Below are positions 9,250 to 18,107 of a stretch of DNA of 64,000 nucleotides, piece by piece. The first letter of the stretch is position 1. Each line of letters begins with the position of its first letter. The notes under the pieces were generated by a model, which did not search any database, was not told where the DNA came from, and worked only from the letters and a program-made list of their open reading frames with translations. The position numbers and the translations under genes are program-made. The stretch comes from Bin80 sp026709335 (lineage in GTDB: Bacteria > Bacteroidota > Rhodothermia > Rhodothermales > Bin80): NCBI GenBank assembly GCA_965200825.1, contig OZ241385.1:2046001-2110000 (forward strand), in the 5' to 3' direction.

Positions 9250-9981
9250 TTAAAAAGGTCGTTTTCCACAAATGGTCAGACTAACAAATCCGTCGTGTTC
9301 GTGAACAATTTTGAGCATTCGCATAGTCACCAGCCTCACTCTCTTAAATCCTATATCTGAGATTAATCTCAGATATACTTCCATCTCAGCAACGCCGGCA
9401 GCACAACCGGCTATCTGTTCAATCTCCTGAATGATCAGAGAGTTTCTCGGCCCAACCGTAACAACGTCCGATATGGCAAAGCGTCCTCCAGGTCGAAGAA
9501 CCCTGAAAACCTCCGAAAATGCTTTTGCTTTATCCGGAACAAGATTCAGTGTACAATTGCTAATTACGACATCTATTGAAGAGTCTTCAATGGGAAGTTG
9601 TTCAATATCTCCTTCTATGAAAGAAATGTTATCAAGGACAATTTCAGCAATATTTTTTCTGGCCTTGGCAATCATTTCCGGAGCAAAATCCACACCAATC
9701 ACCTTACCCTTATCTCCTACAATAGGCGATGCAATCATAGCGTCCAAACCTGCGCCAGATCCCAAGTCAAGTACTGCTTCACCTAGTTTCAAATCTGCAA
9801 AATCTACGGGGGTACCACATCCAAGCCCCAAATCAGCATCTACCTGATAGCCCGACTGATCTCCATAATCAGAATCTTCCAACATACAATATCCTGATTC
9901 CCGTTCTCCTTTGGCAATCGCATCATATTTTCGGCGCACAGTTTCCTTCACTGAATATTCTGGTTCAAACAAATTGGCCAT
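9250..9981 (-). CDS. arsM: Arsenite S-adenosylmethionine methyltransferase
   Basis: Methylates As(III) using SAM. From the ATG at 9981 (a TTG three codons earlier is the alternative) the protein has 243 residues. The SAM-binding motif is VLDLGSGAGLDA at about residues 70-81. The conserved arsenic-binding cysteines are all present: Cys55 in LGLGCGTP, Cys143 in SNCTLNLVPDK and Cys193 in AGCAAGVAEMEVY, matching the three essential cysteines of characterised ArsM enzymes. It is first in the arsM / AhpD-like / arsS cassette. There is no arsR or arsenite efflux gene next to it, so control and export must be elsewhere. Confidence 0.93.
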   Translation of the reverse strand: MANLFEPEYSVKETVRRKYDAIAKGERESGYCMLEDSDYGDQSGYQVDADLGLGCGTPVDFADLKLGEAVLDLGSGAGLDAMIASPIVGDKGKVIGVDFAPEMIAKARKNIAEIVLDNISFIEGDIEQLPIEDSSIDVVISNCTLNLVPDKAKAFSEVFRVLRPGGRFAISDVVTVGPRNSLIIQEIEQIAGCAAGVAEMEVYLRLISDIGFKRVRLVTMRMLKIVHEHDGFVSLTICGKRPF

Positions 9982-10073
9982 ATAATCCAATTAAGAAATT
10001 CACCCCTCTTACCCTATTCTCTAAGAGGTGTTTGCCACTTGATTTTCACTATCAACAATCATGTGACTCGTGG

Positions 10074-11858
10074 CTAAGAAACTTCTACAAAACGTTCCTG
10101 CTCTTGATACTGCAATTCATAGAGAGTTTGATAAAGGCCACCGGCGGCAACCAATTCGTCGTGCGTGCCCTGCTCTCGCAGAATTCCCTTATGTAGCACC
10201 AAAATTGCATCTGCATGGCGAATTGTAGACAATCGATGTGCAACAACCAAAGATGTCCTTCCCTGTAATACTCGTTCCAGAGCGGCCTGGATAATATGCT
10301 CAGTCTCCGTATCAATACTTGATGTTGCTTCATCAAGAACTATAATATCCGGATCGTGTGCCAAGACTCGAATAAATGAAATTAATTGCTTTTGTCCCTG
10401 AGAAAGAGAGACTCCCCGCTCGCGCACATCATGATGATATTGCTCTGGCAACTGCTCAATAAATTGATTTGCTCCTATTGCTCTTGCCGCCTCTTGCACC
10501 TGTTTGAGTGAGATAGCAGGATTCTCCAACGATACGTTTCGATATATCGACCCGGAAAACAAAAAAACATCCTGTAACACCAATCCAATTCGCCAGCGAA
10601 GATACTTGAGTCGAAACGTACGAATATCTTGTCCATCTATCAGAATTTGTCCTTTCTGGATATCATAAAAACGCATCAACAGGCTTATGATCGTTGTCTT
10701 TCCACTACCCGTGGCTCCTACAATCGCTGCGTTCTGCCCCTTCCCTATATGAAAAGACACCCCCCGAAGTACCCAGTCCGGTGTTCCATCATCAAGATTT
10801 TTATACGCAAACCAGACATTATCAAATGTAATGTCTCCTTCAAACCGGGCAGGAGGTTTGGGTTTATCTACTTCAGTCAGTGACTGATCATGATCAAGTA
10901 CGTCAAAAATACGCTCCGCACCTGCCATTGCCCCCTGAAGTAAATTGAACTGCTCTGACAGATTACGAATAGGTTCAAAGAACTGCCGACAATACTGAAT
11001 AAATGCAATCAGAACTCCAACTGTAAGTGCGCCACCAATTGCGCTGACTCCCCCCGTCCATAATACGAATCCGATCGCCGTGGATGCGATGATATCAACT
11101 GCAGGCCAAAAGAGTGAATGATAAAAAACTGTCTTGAGCTGAGCGGTCTGATGAGCGTCATTAATCTTCTCAAAGCGTTCCATCTCCACCTTCTCCCGTC
11201 CAAAAAGTTGCACGATCAGCATACCTGTTACATGCTCCTGCATAAAAGAATTCAGGCGCGCGACCTGCTTTCGTGTCTCCCGATACTGGCCACGAACATT
11301 TCGTTTGAACCACATGGTCACCAGCAACATGAATGGCATCACACACAACGTGACGATTGCAAGCACCCAGTTTAGGCTGAACATAAATGCTGCAATGAAC
11401 ACGAGTTTGAACATATCTCCCATAATCACCACAATTCCGGCCGACAATACATCTGCAAGAGCTTCCACATCCGAAGTTGTGCGTGTGATCAATCGTCCAA
11501 TAGGAGTTCGATCAAAGAAAGAAAGTGACTGCCTCTGTACATGTCGGAAAACCCGAACTCTCACATCATAAATTGCTTGCTGCCCAATCCACTGCGTGAA
11601 ATAAGCATTCGCATACCCCAATATTCCTTCCAATACAATAGCCCCTATTAAAGCATATATCAATAGAGATAAACCATCCAACTCGCCGGAAACAATATGC
11701 TGGTCAATTGCAAGGCGAATCAGCCAGGGACGAAGCGGTCCCAAAAACGAGGCTAGCAGCACAAGGCAAAAGGCGAGGATTACCCAATGCTTGTAGGGCA
11801 TTAGGTAGCCAATGATACGCCTCAACAGCTTCCGATCCAGACCTTTATCCGTACTCAT
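10074..11858 (-). CDS. ABC exporter half-transporter, canonical ATPase subunit
   Basis: 594-residue MsbA/BmrC-like protein with an N-terminal six-helix exporter domain (residues 1-320) and a C-terminal nucleotide-binding domain. Walker A is VGATGSGKTTI, the signature is SLSQGQKQL, and Walker B is IIVLDEATSSID with the catalytic glutamate intact. It overlaps the upstream RNase Z gene by 4 nt (ATGA). A second exporter gene with a changed catalytic residue lies on the other side of RNase Z, so the two probably form a heterodimer of the TM287/288 or BmrCD kind. The substrate (lipid, peptide or drug) cannot be told from sequence. Confidence 0.88.
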   Translation of the reverse strand: MSTDKGLDRKLLRRIIGYLMPYKHWVILAFCLVLLASFLGPLRPWLIRLAIDQHIVSGELDGLSLLIYALIGAIVLEGILGYANAYFTQWIGQQAIYDVRVRVFRHVQRQSLSFFDRTPIGRLITRTTSDVEALADVLSAGIVVIMGDMFKLVFIAAFMFSLNWVLAIVTLCVMPFMLLVTMWFKRNVRGQYRETRKQVARLNSFMQEHVTGMLIVQLFGREKVEMERFEKINDAHQTAQLKTVFYHSLFWPAVDIIASTAIGFVLWTGGVSAIGGALTVGVLIAFIQYCRQFFEPIRNLSEQFNLLQGAMAGAERIFDVLDHDQSLTEVDKPKPPARFEGDITFDNVWFAYKNLDDGTPDWVLRGVSFHIGKGQNAAIVGATGSGKTTIISLLMRFYDIQKGQILIDGQDIRTFRLKYLRWRIGLVLQDVFLFSGSIYRNVSLENPAISLKQVQEAARAIGANQFIEQLPEQYHHDVRERGVSLSQGQKQLISFIRVLAHDPDIIVLDEATSSIDTETEHIIQAALERVLQGRTSLVVAHRLSTIRHADAILVLHKGILREQGTHDELVAAGGLYQTLYELQYQEQERFVEVS

Positions 11859-12799
11859 GCAAAGGGAGAGATCTGTAGTTCTATTCGCTCGGGTACGATG
11901 GGATACGTACGATATTCCTGAGCAATTTCTGAATTCGGGAATACTGCTCTTGCTTCGTTTTCAAGAAATACAGTATCTCGATATCTCGAACTGATATGAG
12001 TCAGCAATAATTTTTTTGCACCTGCATTCTTCGCCAATAATGCCGCATCATCTGTGGTAGAGTGGCGGGTATCCCTGGCATGTTTCGCGTCGCTCTTGCT
12101 GAACGTAGCTTCGTGAACAAGTAGATCGGCATTATTGGCCAAGTCCAATCCTCCCTGACAAGGGCGCGTATCGGTCACGTATGCAAAAACAGTGCCTGTT
12201 TGATATCTCACCTGATCCGGCGAGACAGTGTATCCGCTAGATGTATCAACCGGCAATCCTTGCGCTAATTTCTGGAATTGCTCCGGATCAGTAACACCAA
12301 GAGCGGTTGCTAATTTCCCGTCAATTTGATTAGGTTCTGGCTTTTTTTCCGCACGATACCCAACACAGAATTTCCCATGTTCCAGTGGTCGAGTACTGAC
12401 CTGGAGTCCAGGCTCTCGGTACACTTCCTCCAATTCAAGATCTTCGTCCAGGTTTACATATTGAACCGGAAAGGACAGATCACTTGAACTAATTCCTGGG
12501 TGAGCATCTACTATATCTGCCAGCCCCCGAGGAGCTACGATAGTCAGCGGGGCTTTTCGCCCTTCGAGAAACATAGACGTCAATAGTCCAAAAATTCCCA
12601 AATAATGATCTCCATGCAAGTGGGAGATAAATATTGCTTTGATGCGGCTACGCCGAATGTTTGCCTTAAGCAGGCGAAACTGTGTTCCATCCCCACAATC
12701 AAAGAGGAACACACTTCCCTTGTCTCTCAGCACATATGCAGATAACCCCCTATCTCGCACAATTGAAGCAGAGGAAGTCCCTAGTGGTATCAATTCCAT
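11855..12799 (-). CDS. rnz: Ribonuclease Z
   Basis: Zinc-dependent tRNA 3'-end endonuclease of the metallo-beta-lactamase fold. The start is placed at the ATG at 12799, giving MELIPLGTSSA, the normal RNase Z N-terminus; a TTG seven codons earlier is possible but unlikely. The metal motif is SHLHGDHYLGIFG, later metal ligands are in FAYVTDTRPC and VHEATF, and AKHARDTRHSTT is the conserved C-terminal histidine segment. It starts 5 nt after the upstream ABC gene and overlaps the next by 4 nt, an unusual position between two exporter halves. Length (about 314 residues) is typical of the short form, RNase Z-S. Confidence 0.93.
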   Translation of the reverse strand: MELIPLGTSSASIVRDRGLSAYVLRDKGSVFLFDCGDGTQFRLLKANIRRSRIKAIFISHLHGDHYLGIFGLLTSMFLEGRKAPLTIVAPRGLADIVDAHPGISSSDLSFPVQYVNLDEDLELEEVYREPGLQVSTRPLEHGKFCVGYRAEKKPEPNQIDGKLATALGVTDPEQFQKLAQGLPVDTSSGYTVSPDQVRYQTGTVFAYVTDTRPCQGGLDLANNADLLVHEATFSKSDAKHARDTRHSTTDDAALLAKNAGAKKLLLTHISSRYRDTVFLENEARAVFPNSEIAQEYRTYPIVPERIELQISPFA

Positions 12800-12803
12800 C
12801 TGT

Positions 12804-14606
12804 CTACTGAAGTGCTTCAAGTCTCTCTTCCAGTAATTGCCTCTTATGCATTTGTGCGTAGATCCCTTCTTGTTGCATTAGAGATTCGTGGTTACCACGC
12901 TCTACGATACGCCCCTCATCAAGAAGAATGATTTGATCTACGCCCTGTATACTGGAGATTCGATGGCTGACCAGGATCATCGTATGATGCCCTTGTCTTT
13001 TACGTAAATGTTCAAGGATTCGGTTTTCGGTTTTTGTATCCACGCTGCTCAATGCGTCATCGAGGATAAAAATTCTTGGCTCTCGAATAAGAGCACGGGC
13101 AATGGTTGTGCGCTGAGCTTGCCCTCCGGAAAGTGAGACGCCTCGCTCTCCTACTCCGCTGTTCAATCCATCAGGAAATTCCAGCACTGTTTCCAGAAGT
13201 TCTGCTTCAAACGCGGACTGTCGAATTTCTTCCTCTGACGCACCTACAGTCCCAAAAGCAATGTTATTTCCTATGGATTCACTAAACAGAAACACCTCCT
13301 GCGGAACATATCCAATTCCCTCCCTAAGCACTGTAAGAGGTAATTTCTGTACATCTCTACCATCAATCATGATTCGCCCCGTCGTTGGCTCTATCAAGCG
13401 CCCAATCATCTTAATCAGTGTGGTTTTCCCTGCTCCGGTCTTTCCAACGATGGCAAAGCTACTTCCTGCTGGCACGTCAAAAGAAATGTTTTGAAGTGCA
13501 TCTGTCAAATTTTCTCCATATCGGAATGAGACATTTTGGAATGTTACGTGCCCATCAATTTTAGATATTGAATGATCGGTACGAGGGCCATCGTGTATTT
13601 GAGGGGCACGATCCAGAACCTCATAAATACGCTCAGCAGAAGCGCTAGCGCGCTGCATCATCGAAATCACAAGGCCAAATGCAGCAACTGGCCAAGTCAT
13701 GAGCGCAACATAAATTATGTATTCAGCAATATTACCAATTGTAATGACTCCCTCGGAGACCAAGCGTCCCCCGACCCATACCACCATGATTTCAGACAGG
13801 CCGACAACAATCACAAAGACCGGCCTCCATGCGGCTTCCACACGTGCAAGCCCCAGCATTCGCAATTTATAGAAATGGCTCTCTTTTTCAAATGCTTGTG
13901 TCTCAGTTTCCTCCTTTGCATAGGCCTTTACCAACCGAATTCCCGCAAGTGTTTCCTGAACTCGACTTGTCAGCTGTGCATACTGACGTTGAAGGGCATC
14001 ACTTCGCTTATGTACGAGTTGTGCAACAATGAAAATCGCTGCTGCAAGAATTGACATAGGCATGAGCGCATAAAGGGTCAATGTCGGCGAAATGATGAGC
14101 ATGGCTGTAATTGCTGCAACTACAATCACCAGCGCCCTGGTGGAATACATGATTGCCGGTCCGATATAGCGTCGCACCTGTTCAATATCACTCGTTGCTC
14201 TGGTGATGACATCACCAGTTTTCGTACGGTTATAGAAGCTGGATGAGAGCTTCTGTAGGTGTTCGTACAGTGTATTGCGTATATCAAATTCAATATGGCG
14301 TGAAGCAACAATCACGGTCTGCCGCATCAAAAATGCAAACAGACCGTTTGCCAAACTGAGACCAATAATAATCAGACCAAAAACGAACAGTGTCCAGAAA
14401 AAATCCCAGTAGAGTGGATGCTGCAATTCGGTTGCTTCAAATTGACGATAAAGTCTCTCAAACCGCGGTAGGCTGTCGATCGCCTGTCGAACCACCACAG
14501 GTACTGCAATGGCAAATACCGCAGAGATCATGGTAAATAAGAGGCCCGGTACGAATAACCGCCAATAACGTATAAAGTAATGGTTTAACCGGGAGAGAGA
14601 TTGCAT
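12804..14606 (-). CDS. ABC exporter half-transporter, degenerate-site subunit
   Basis: 600-residue exporter with six-helix domain then ATPase. Walker A is VGKTGAGKTTL and the signature is SLSGGQAQRTT. Walker B reads IFILDDALSSVD, with aspartate where the catalytic glutamate normally stands. In known heterodimeric exporters (TM287/288, BmrCD, LmrCD) one partner has exactly this substitution, so this gene and 10074-11858 are predicted to form an asymmetric pair. It is the first gene of the exporter/rnz/exporter operon. Substrate unknown. Confidence 0.87.
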   Translation of the reverse strand: MQSLSRLNHYFIRYWRLFVPGLLFTMISAVFAIAVPVVVRQAIDSLPRFERLYRQFEATELQHPLYWDFFWTLFVFGLIIIGLSLANGLFAFLMRQTVIVASRHIEFDIRNTLYEHLQKLSSSFYNRTKTGDVITRATSDIEQVRRYIGPAIMYSTRALVIVVAAITAMLIISPTLTLYALMPMSILAAAIFIVAQLVHKRSDALQRQYAQLTSRVQETLAGIRLVKAYAKEETETQAFEKESHFYKLRMLGLARVEAAWRPVFVIVVGLSEIMVVWVGGRLVSEGVITIGNIAEYIIYVALMTWPVAAFGLVISMMQRASASAERIYEVLDRAPQIHDGPRTDHSISKIDGHVTFQNVSFRYGENLTDALQNISFDVPAGSSFAIVGKTGAGKTTLIKMIGRLIEPTTGRIMIDGRDVQKLPLTVLREGIGYVPQEVFLFSESIGNNIAFGTVGASEEEIRQSAFEAELLETVLEFPDGLNSGVGERGVSLSGGQAQRTTIARALIREPRIFILDDALSSVDTKTENRILEHLRKRQGHHTMILVSHRISSIQGVDQIILLDEGRIVERGNHESLMQQEGIYAQMHKRQLLEERLEALQ

Positions 14607-14703
14607 TCAGAACAGAACCAGATAGAATCAGACTTGATGCTCGGTTGGAATCCTTAAAGTTAAATGATAGTTTGGTTTCAATCACATATAAGCTGACTTT
14701 TTG

Positions 14704-15597
14704 ATGAATCAACATGTTCAAAATATTCGCTTGATCGGGGTTCCGATGGATCTGGGGCAGGATTTACGTGGTGTAGATGTTGGTCCCAGTGCGATTCGAT
14801 ATGCCGGACTTGCCGATCGTCTCAGGAACCTGGGGCATCATGTTGAAGATTTTGGAAATATTCCAAGTGTACATCGAAACTCGCTTTCAACAGATGATGA
14901 TTGCATTGAATCCATTCGAAATACATGCATTCTTCTGTATGACCAGGTCCGCAAAACGCTCGCTGAGGGATTTTTCCCCTTGATTATGGGAGGAGATCAC
15001 TCCATCTCCATAGGGAGTATTGGAGGGGCAACACATGATGAACCGAAAGGAGTCCTTTGGATCGATGCTCACGCAGATTTTAACACTCCAGAATCTTCAC
15101 CCTCTGGTAACATCCATGGAATGCCTCTCGCTATTCTCAGAGAATTGGGACCGGATCAGTTGACCAGTGTGGGACGCAATGGCCCAAAACTACAACCGGA
15201 AGATATTGCTATAATTGCTCTGAGGGACCTGGATGTAGAAGAACGGCGCGTCTTGCATGAATCCGGGCTGAATATCTACACAATGCGGGATATTGATGAA
15301 CGTGGGATTGCACAGGTAACCAAGTCCGCCCTCAAGCAGCTTGAACATCATAAAAGCCTACATGTCAGCTTTGATGTAGACAGCATTGATCCTCATTTTG
15401 CACCTGGAGTTGGAACACCTGTTGAAGGCGGCCTCCAGCCCCGAGAAGCACATCTGCTGATGGAACTCATTGCTGAAGATAGCCGCTTGGCATCTGCTGA
15501 AATCGTTGAAATCAACCCTATAATTGACGAACGTAATCGGACCTCGGAACTGGCTGCAAGTCTGCTGACGTCCCTGCTGGGGAAAACGATCCTCTAA
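14704..15597 (+). CDS. rocF: Arginase
   Basis: Mn2+-dependent enzyme cleaving L-arginine to ornithine and urea. The metal-ligand motifs of the ureohydrolase family are all present in order: MGGDHS, WIDAHADFNTPE, SGNIHGMP and SFDVDSIDP. The end of the protein has the conserved ASAEIVEINP. 297 residues is the standard length, and the ATG at 14704 is preferred over the adjacent TTG. It lies opposite a DtxR/MntR-type regulator, and the two stop codons overlap by 2 nt. The presence of GNIHGMP and a DGGL-free active site fits arginase better than agmatinase or formimidoylglutamase. No urease or ornithine-pathway gene is nearby. Confidence 0.92.
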   Translation: MNQHVQNIRLIGVPMDLGQDLRGVDVGPSAIRYAGLADRLRNLGHHVEDFGNIPSVHRNSLSTDDDCIESIRNTCILLYDQVRKTLAEGFFPLIMGGDHSISIGSIGGATHDEPKGVLWIDAHADFNTPESSPSGNIHGMPLAILRELGPDQLTSVGRNGPKLQPEDIAIIALRDLDVEERRVLHESGLNIYTMRDIDERGIAQVTKSALKQLEHHKSLHVSFDVDSIDPHFAPGVGTPVEGGLQPREAHLLMELIAEDSRLASAEIVEINPIIDERNRTSELAASLLTSLLGKTIL

Positions 15598-16238
15598 AAG
15601 ATTACATGCACGGCGTCAGCAACTTCTTTCCGAATAAACTCATCTCGACTCCCAACTTGCACCATCATTCCTCCGCTCTTCCGCTCAGTGATAAGAACCT
15701 CACATCCTGGCATTAAGCCCATCTGTTCCATGAGATGCAAAAGGGCTGGATCTGCATCCGACAGATGATGGATAGTCAGGGATTGATTTGACGGCGCCTT
15801 GGAGAGTGTGATTGTTTCCGCACGCACCATCTTCAAGTCCTGCGTCGGAATTGGATGCCCATGTGGATCATGAGTGGGATACCCCAATAGAGCATCAATA
15901 CGCTCCTCGAAATCTTCGGAAATATGATGCTCCAGATGCTCAGCTTCATCATGCATTTTTTCCCACGAGTATCCCATGATTTCTCGGAGATAGGTTTCCA
16001 GAAGACGGTGATGTCGAATGATTTCCAGCGCTATCTTCTTTCCAGCCGGTGTGAGCTTTACGCCTTTATAGGATTGATGTATGACCAGTTGCATTTGATC
16101 CAATCGTTTGATCATCCCCGTCACGGATGCTGCTGAGACATTCATTGCCTTTGCAATATCCGTAGTTGTTACTACGGGATGATCCTCCTGGATGGTGAAG
16201 ATCACTTTCAGATAATCCTGAATAGCCTGACTAAGCAT
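15594..16238 (-). CDS. DtxR/MntR-family metal-dependent transcriptional regulator
   Basis: 214-residue cytoplasmic repressor. Residues 1-70 are a winged helix-turn-helix (DYLKVIFTIQEDHPVVTTTD...VSAASVTGMIKRLDQ). Residues 70-135 form the metal-binding and dimerisation region with the family histidines and glutamates (HHRLLETYLREIMGY, HDEAEHLEHHISE). The tail is a FeoA/SH3-like domain (MEQMGLMPGCEVLITERKSG). It probably senses Mn or Fe and controls the importer at 3.7-7.6 kb, whose promoter region holds a matching palindrome; that link is inference. A palindrome GTTTA...TAAAC at 16270-16286, upstream of this gene, is a weaker candidate for autoregulation. Confidence 0.88.
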   Translation of the reverse strand: MLSQAIQDYLKVIFTIQEDHPVVTTTDIAKAMNVSAASVTGMIKRLDQMQLVIHQSYKGVKLTPAGKKIALEIIRHHRLLETYLREIMGYSWEKMHDEAEHLEHHISEDFEERIDALLGYPTHDPHGHPIPTQDLKMVRAETITLSKAPSNQSLTIHHLSDADPALLHLMEQMGLMPGCEVLITERKSGGMMVQVGSRDEFIRKEVADAVHVIF

Positions 16239-16449
16239 GGAATCCCATCTGAATACAAACCGTTAATACCGTTTATGCGGCGTAAACCCCCATCTTTTTA
16301 TGCTCTTGATAGGAGGCTTTCATACTTAAAGATTTTCCCTATCACCAAGGATTTATCATGTTGAATGATTGGGAGGTAGATAGGTTTTGAATAGAAATTC
16401 TTATTTATTTCGGGAGGGTTTTCATTCTAAATAAATCTATTTGTCAACG

Positions 16450-16935
16450 ATGGAAGTACGTATACAGGATTCAAATCAGTTATTAGGGATCGATCTCCGC
16501 GGCAGGTATCCGAGATCAGGCAGGATGATGAATCAACGGAGGCAAAGATTCATGTGATCTATTCGGAGTGCGGTAAAGTATATCCGAGGTACGATCATCG
16601 GCTTCGAAAATGGCGACACACCGATATTTGTGATGATTGCAAGGGTTCCGCAGGTGGAGTGTGCGGAACATGGAGTCAAGACGATTTCGGTGCCTTGGGC
16701 GGGTGAGTTTCACGATATCCTTTGAGTTCAAGGCGATTGACTGTTTGCAGGATTCGATCAATATTTCAGCGGTTTCCAAGAAACTCCGAGTGAGCTAGAC
16801 GATAGTTGCTGACATCATGAAACATGCTGTGAAGCGAGAGGGGGGGCAGAGAGGAAGAGTAAGAGATTGAACATATCTGTGTAAACGAGACGCCTTTTCG
16901 CCGAGGTTACAGTTACATTACTGTAGAAGAAGAAA
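16450..16935 (+). pseudogene. ISL3-family transposase remnant (5' part, several frameshifts)
   Basis: Reading through frame changes recovers the start of an ISL3 transposase. First comes MEVRIQDSNQLLGID. In another frame the zinc-finger stretch reads VIYSECGKVYPRYDHRLRKW and RHTDI. In a third frame RVPQVECAEHGVKTISVPWA follows. Finally come FKAIDCLQDSINISAVSKKL and a CVNETPFRRGYSYITV piece near 16875-16930, the first catalytic Asp region, here Asn-Glu-Thr instead of Asp-Glu-Thr. The element stops there, so most of the catalytic domain is gone. No terminal repeats are evident. Old, inactive insertion. Confidence 0.75.
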
Positions 16936-16996
16936 TTCAAACAATTGAAGAGCTTGAAAATTCAAATATCCCCGATTTCCGTACATATCCTGCTCC

Positions 16997-17695
16997 ATGG
17001 ATCAATCGCTCAGAATTCTCACCACAAATGACGGGAGTCGTACGTTATATAGTAATAGATATCAGCAATCCTTCCACTCAGTGCACGGAGCTCTAACAGA
17101 ATCCAAACATGTCTTCGTTGATGGTGCCAAGATTGAAGACCTCTTCAGATCTAAACCCACAGCTACCATCTTGGAAATCGGATTTGGAACCGGATTGAAC
17201 TGGCTTCTAACCTCATCACTCGCTCTTGAGCGACAGATCCAGCTAACCTATAACGCACTGGATCAGCAGATTCCTACCGCCAACCTATTGTCTAGGTTAA
17301 ACTATGGATCTCTCGTGGAAGCTACTTCACTCAATGCATTGCTCATCAAGTGGAGAAACGCTTTCCATAATAAGATCCCGGATGGCGTATACCAATTGAA
17401 ACACGAACACGATAGTGTTCTTCAGTTATTCATCGGCGAAGCTACTGAAGTAAATCTGCCCACCCTTGCCTACGATAGAATCTACTTGGATGCTTTTGAT
17501 CCAACTATGAACCCAGGCCTGTGGAAAATTGAATTTATCCAGCAATTATATGATAGCCTTCTTGATGGAGGATGTCTTACTACCTACTCCGCAGCCGGTC
17601 ATGTCCGACGAGCACTGGAAGGAAGTGGGTTCTCGGTAATTCGTCGACCTGGCCCACCTGGAAAACGAGAGGTTCTCGCAGCTTGGAAATCTTAA
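16997..17695 (+). CDS. mnmD: tRNA 5-methylaminomethyl-2-thiouridine methyltransferase MnmD (DUF752)
   Basis: SAM-dependent methyltransferase that completes mnm5s2U at the wobble base of tRNAs. 232 residues, the size of the stand-alone methyltransferase rather than the bifunctional MnmC. Motifs: SAM site LEIGFGTGLNWLLT near residue 58, and the DUF752 hallmark YLDAFDPTMNPGLW near residue 165, followed by GGCLTTYSAAGHVRRAL and a GKREVLAA ending. An oxidoreductase resembling the other half of MnmC is encoded 41 kb away at 58176. The stop lies 1 bp from the stop of the convergent aconitase-X small subunit. Confidence 0.87.
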   Translation: MDQSLRILTTNDGSRTLYSNRYQQSFHSVHGALTESKHVFVDGAKIEDLFRSKPTATILEIGFGTGLNWLLTSSLALERQIQLTYNALDQQIPTANLLSRLNYGSLVEATSLNALLIKWRNAFHNKIPDGVYQLKHEHDSVLQLFIGEATEVNLPTLAYDRIYLDAFDPTMNPGLWKIEFIQQLYDSLLDGGCLTTYSAAGHVRRALEGSGFSVIRRPGPPGKREVLAAWKS

Positions 17696-17696
17696 C

Positions 17697-18107
17697 TCAC
17701 CGATCCTTGACAGAAAGCTCTCCCCCCTGCTTCAGCATTGCATACTGGCCGCTCTTGAGTAGCTGAAATTCTTTGGTATCCACTGCCAATACTGGGATCG
17801 GTTTCTGGTATAACTCATCTGCTACTATTGAGGCGAGCACCAAAAAAGTATCTACCTGATTTACAATCAGAGCGGATGGAGCAGTACTCCTCCGGACGGC
17901 TTCAAGCAATACCGCAGTTGTTGTACTGGAGCCCCGAGAAGCTGGAATGGCAAGGATGCAGCCCGTTGCGATCTGCCCTGATAGTGGATGACGGCGATCA
18001 ATTATTTCCCCTGTAGACTGACAGAAGCCACCCCAAAAACTAAGCGGCGTGTCACTGACAAGAAGGGGGCCTGACGCAACCCCTTCCACCAGAACCCTCC
18101 CATGCAT
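17697..18107 (-). CDS. Aconitase X swivel-domain (small) subunit
   Basis: Small subunit (about 136 residues) of an AcnX-type hydro-lyase, previously DUF126. Seen: GRVLVEGVASGPLLV, the substrate-phosphate/carboxylate loop PLSFWGG, PLSGQIATGCILAIPASRGS with the conserved serine of the active site, and LIVNQVDTFLVLASIVA. I set the start at the ATG overlapping the large-subunit stop as TGATG, which gives the usual MHGRVLVEG N-terminus; an ATG 12 nt earlier is the alternative. AcnX heterodimers act as mevalonate-5-phosphate dehydratase in archaea and cis-3-hydroxy-L-proline dehydratase in bacteria. The substrate here is unknown. Confidence 0.87.
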   Translation of the reverse strand: MHGRVLVEGVASGPLLVSDTPLSFWGGFCQSTGEIIDRRHPLSGQIATGCILAIPASRGSSTTTAVLLEAVRRSTAPSALIVNQVDTFLVLASIVADELYQKPIPVLAVDTKEFQLLKSGQYAMLKQGGELSVKDR

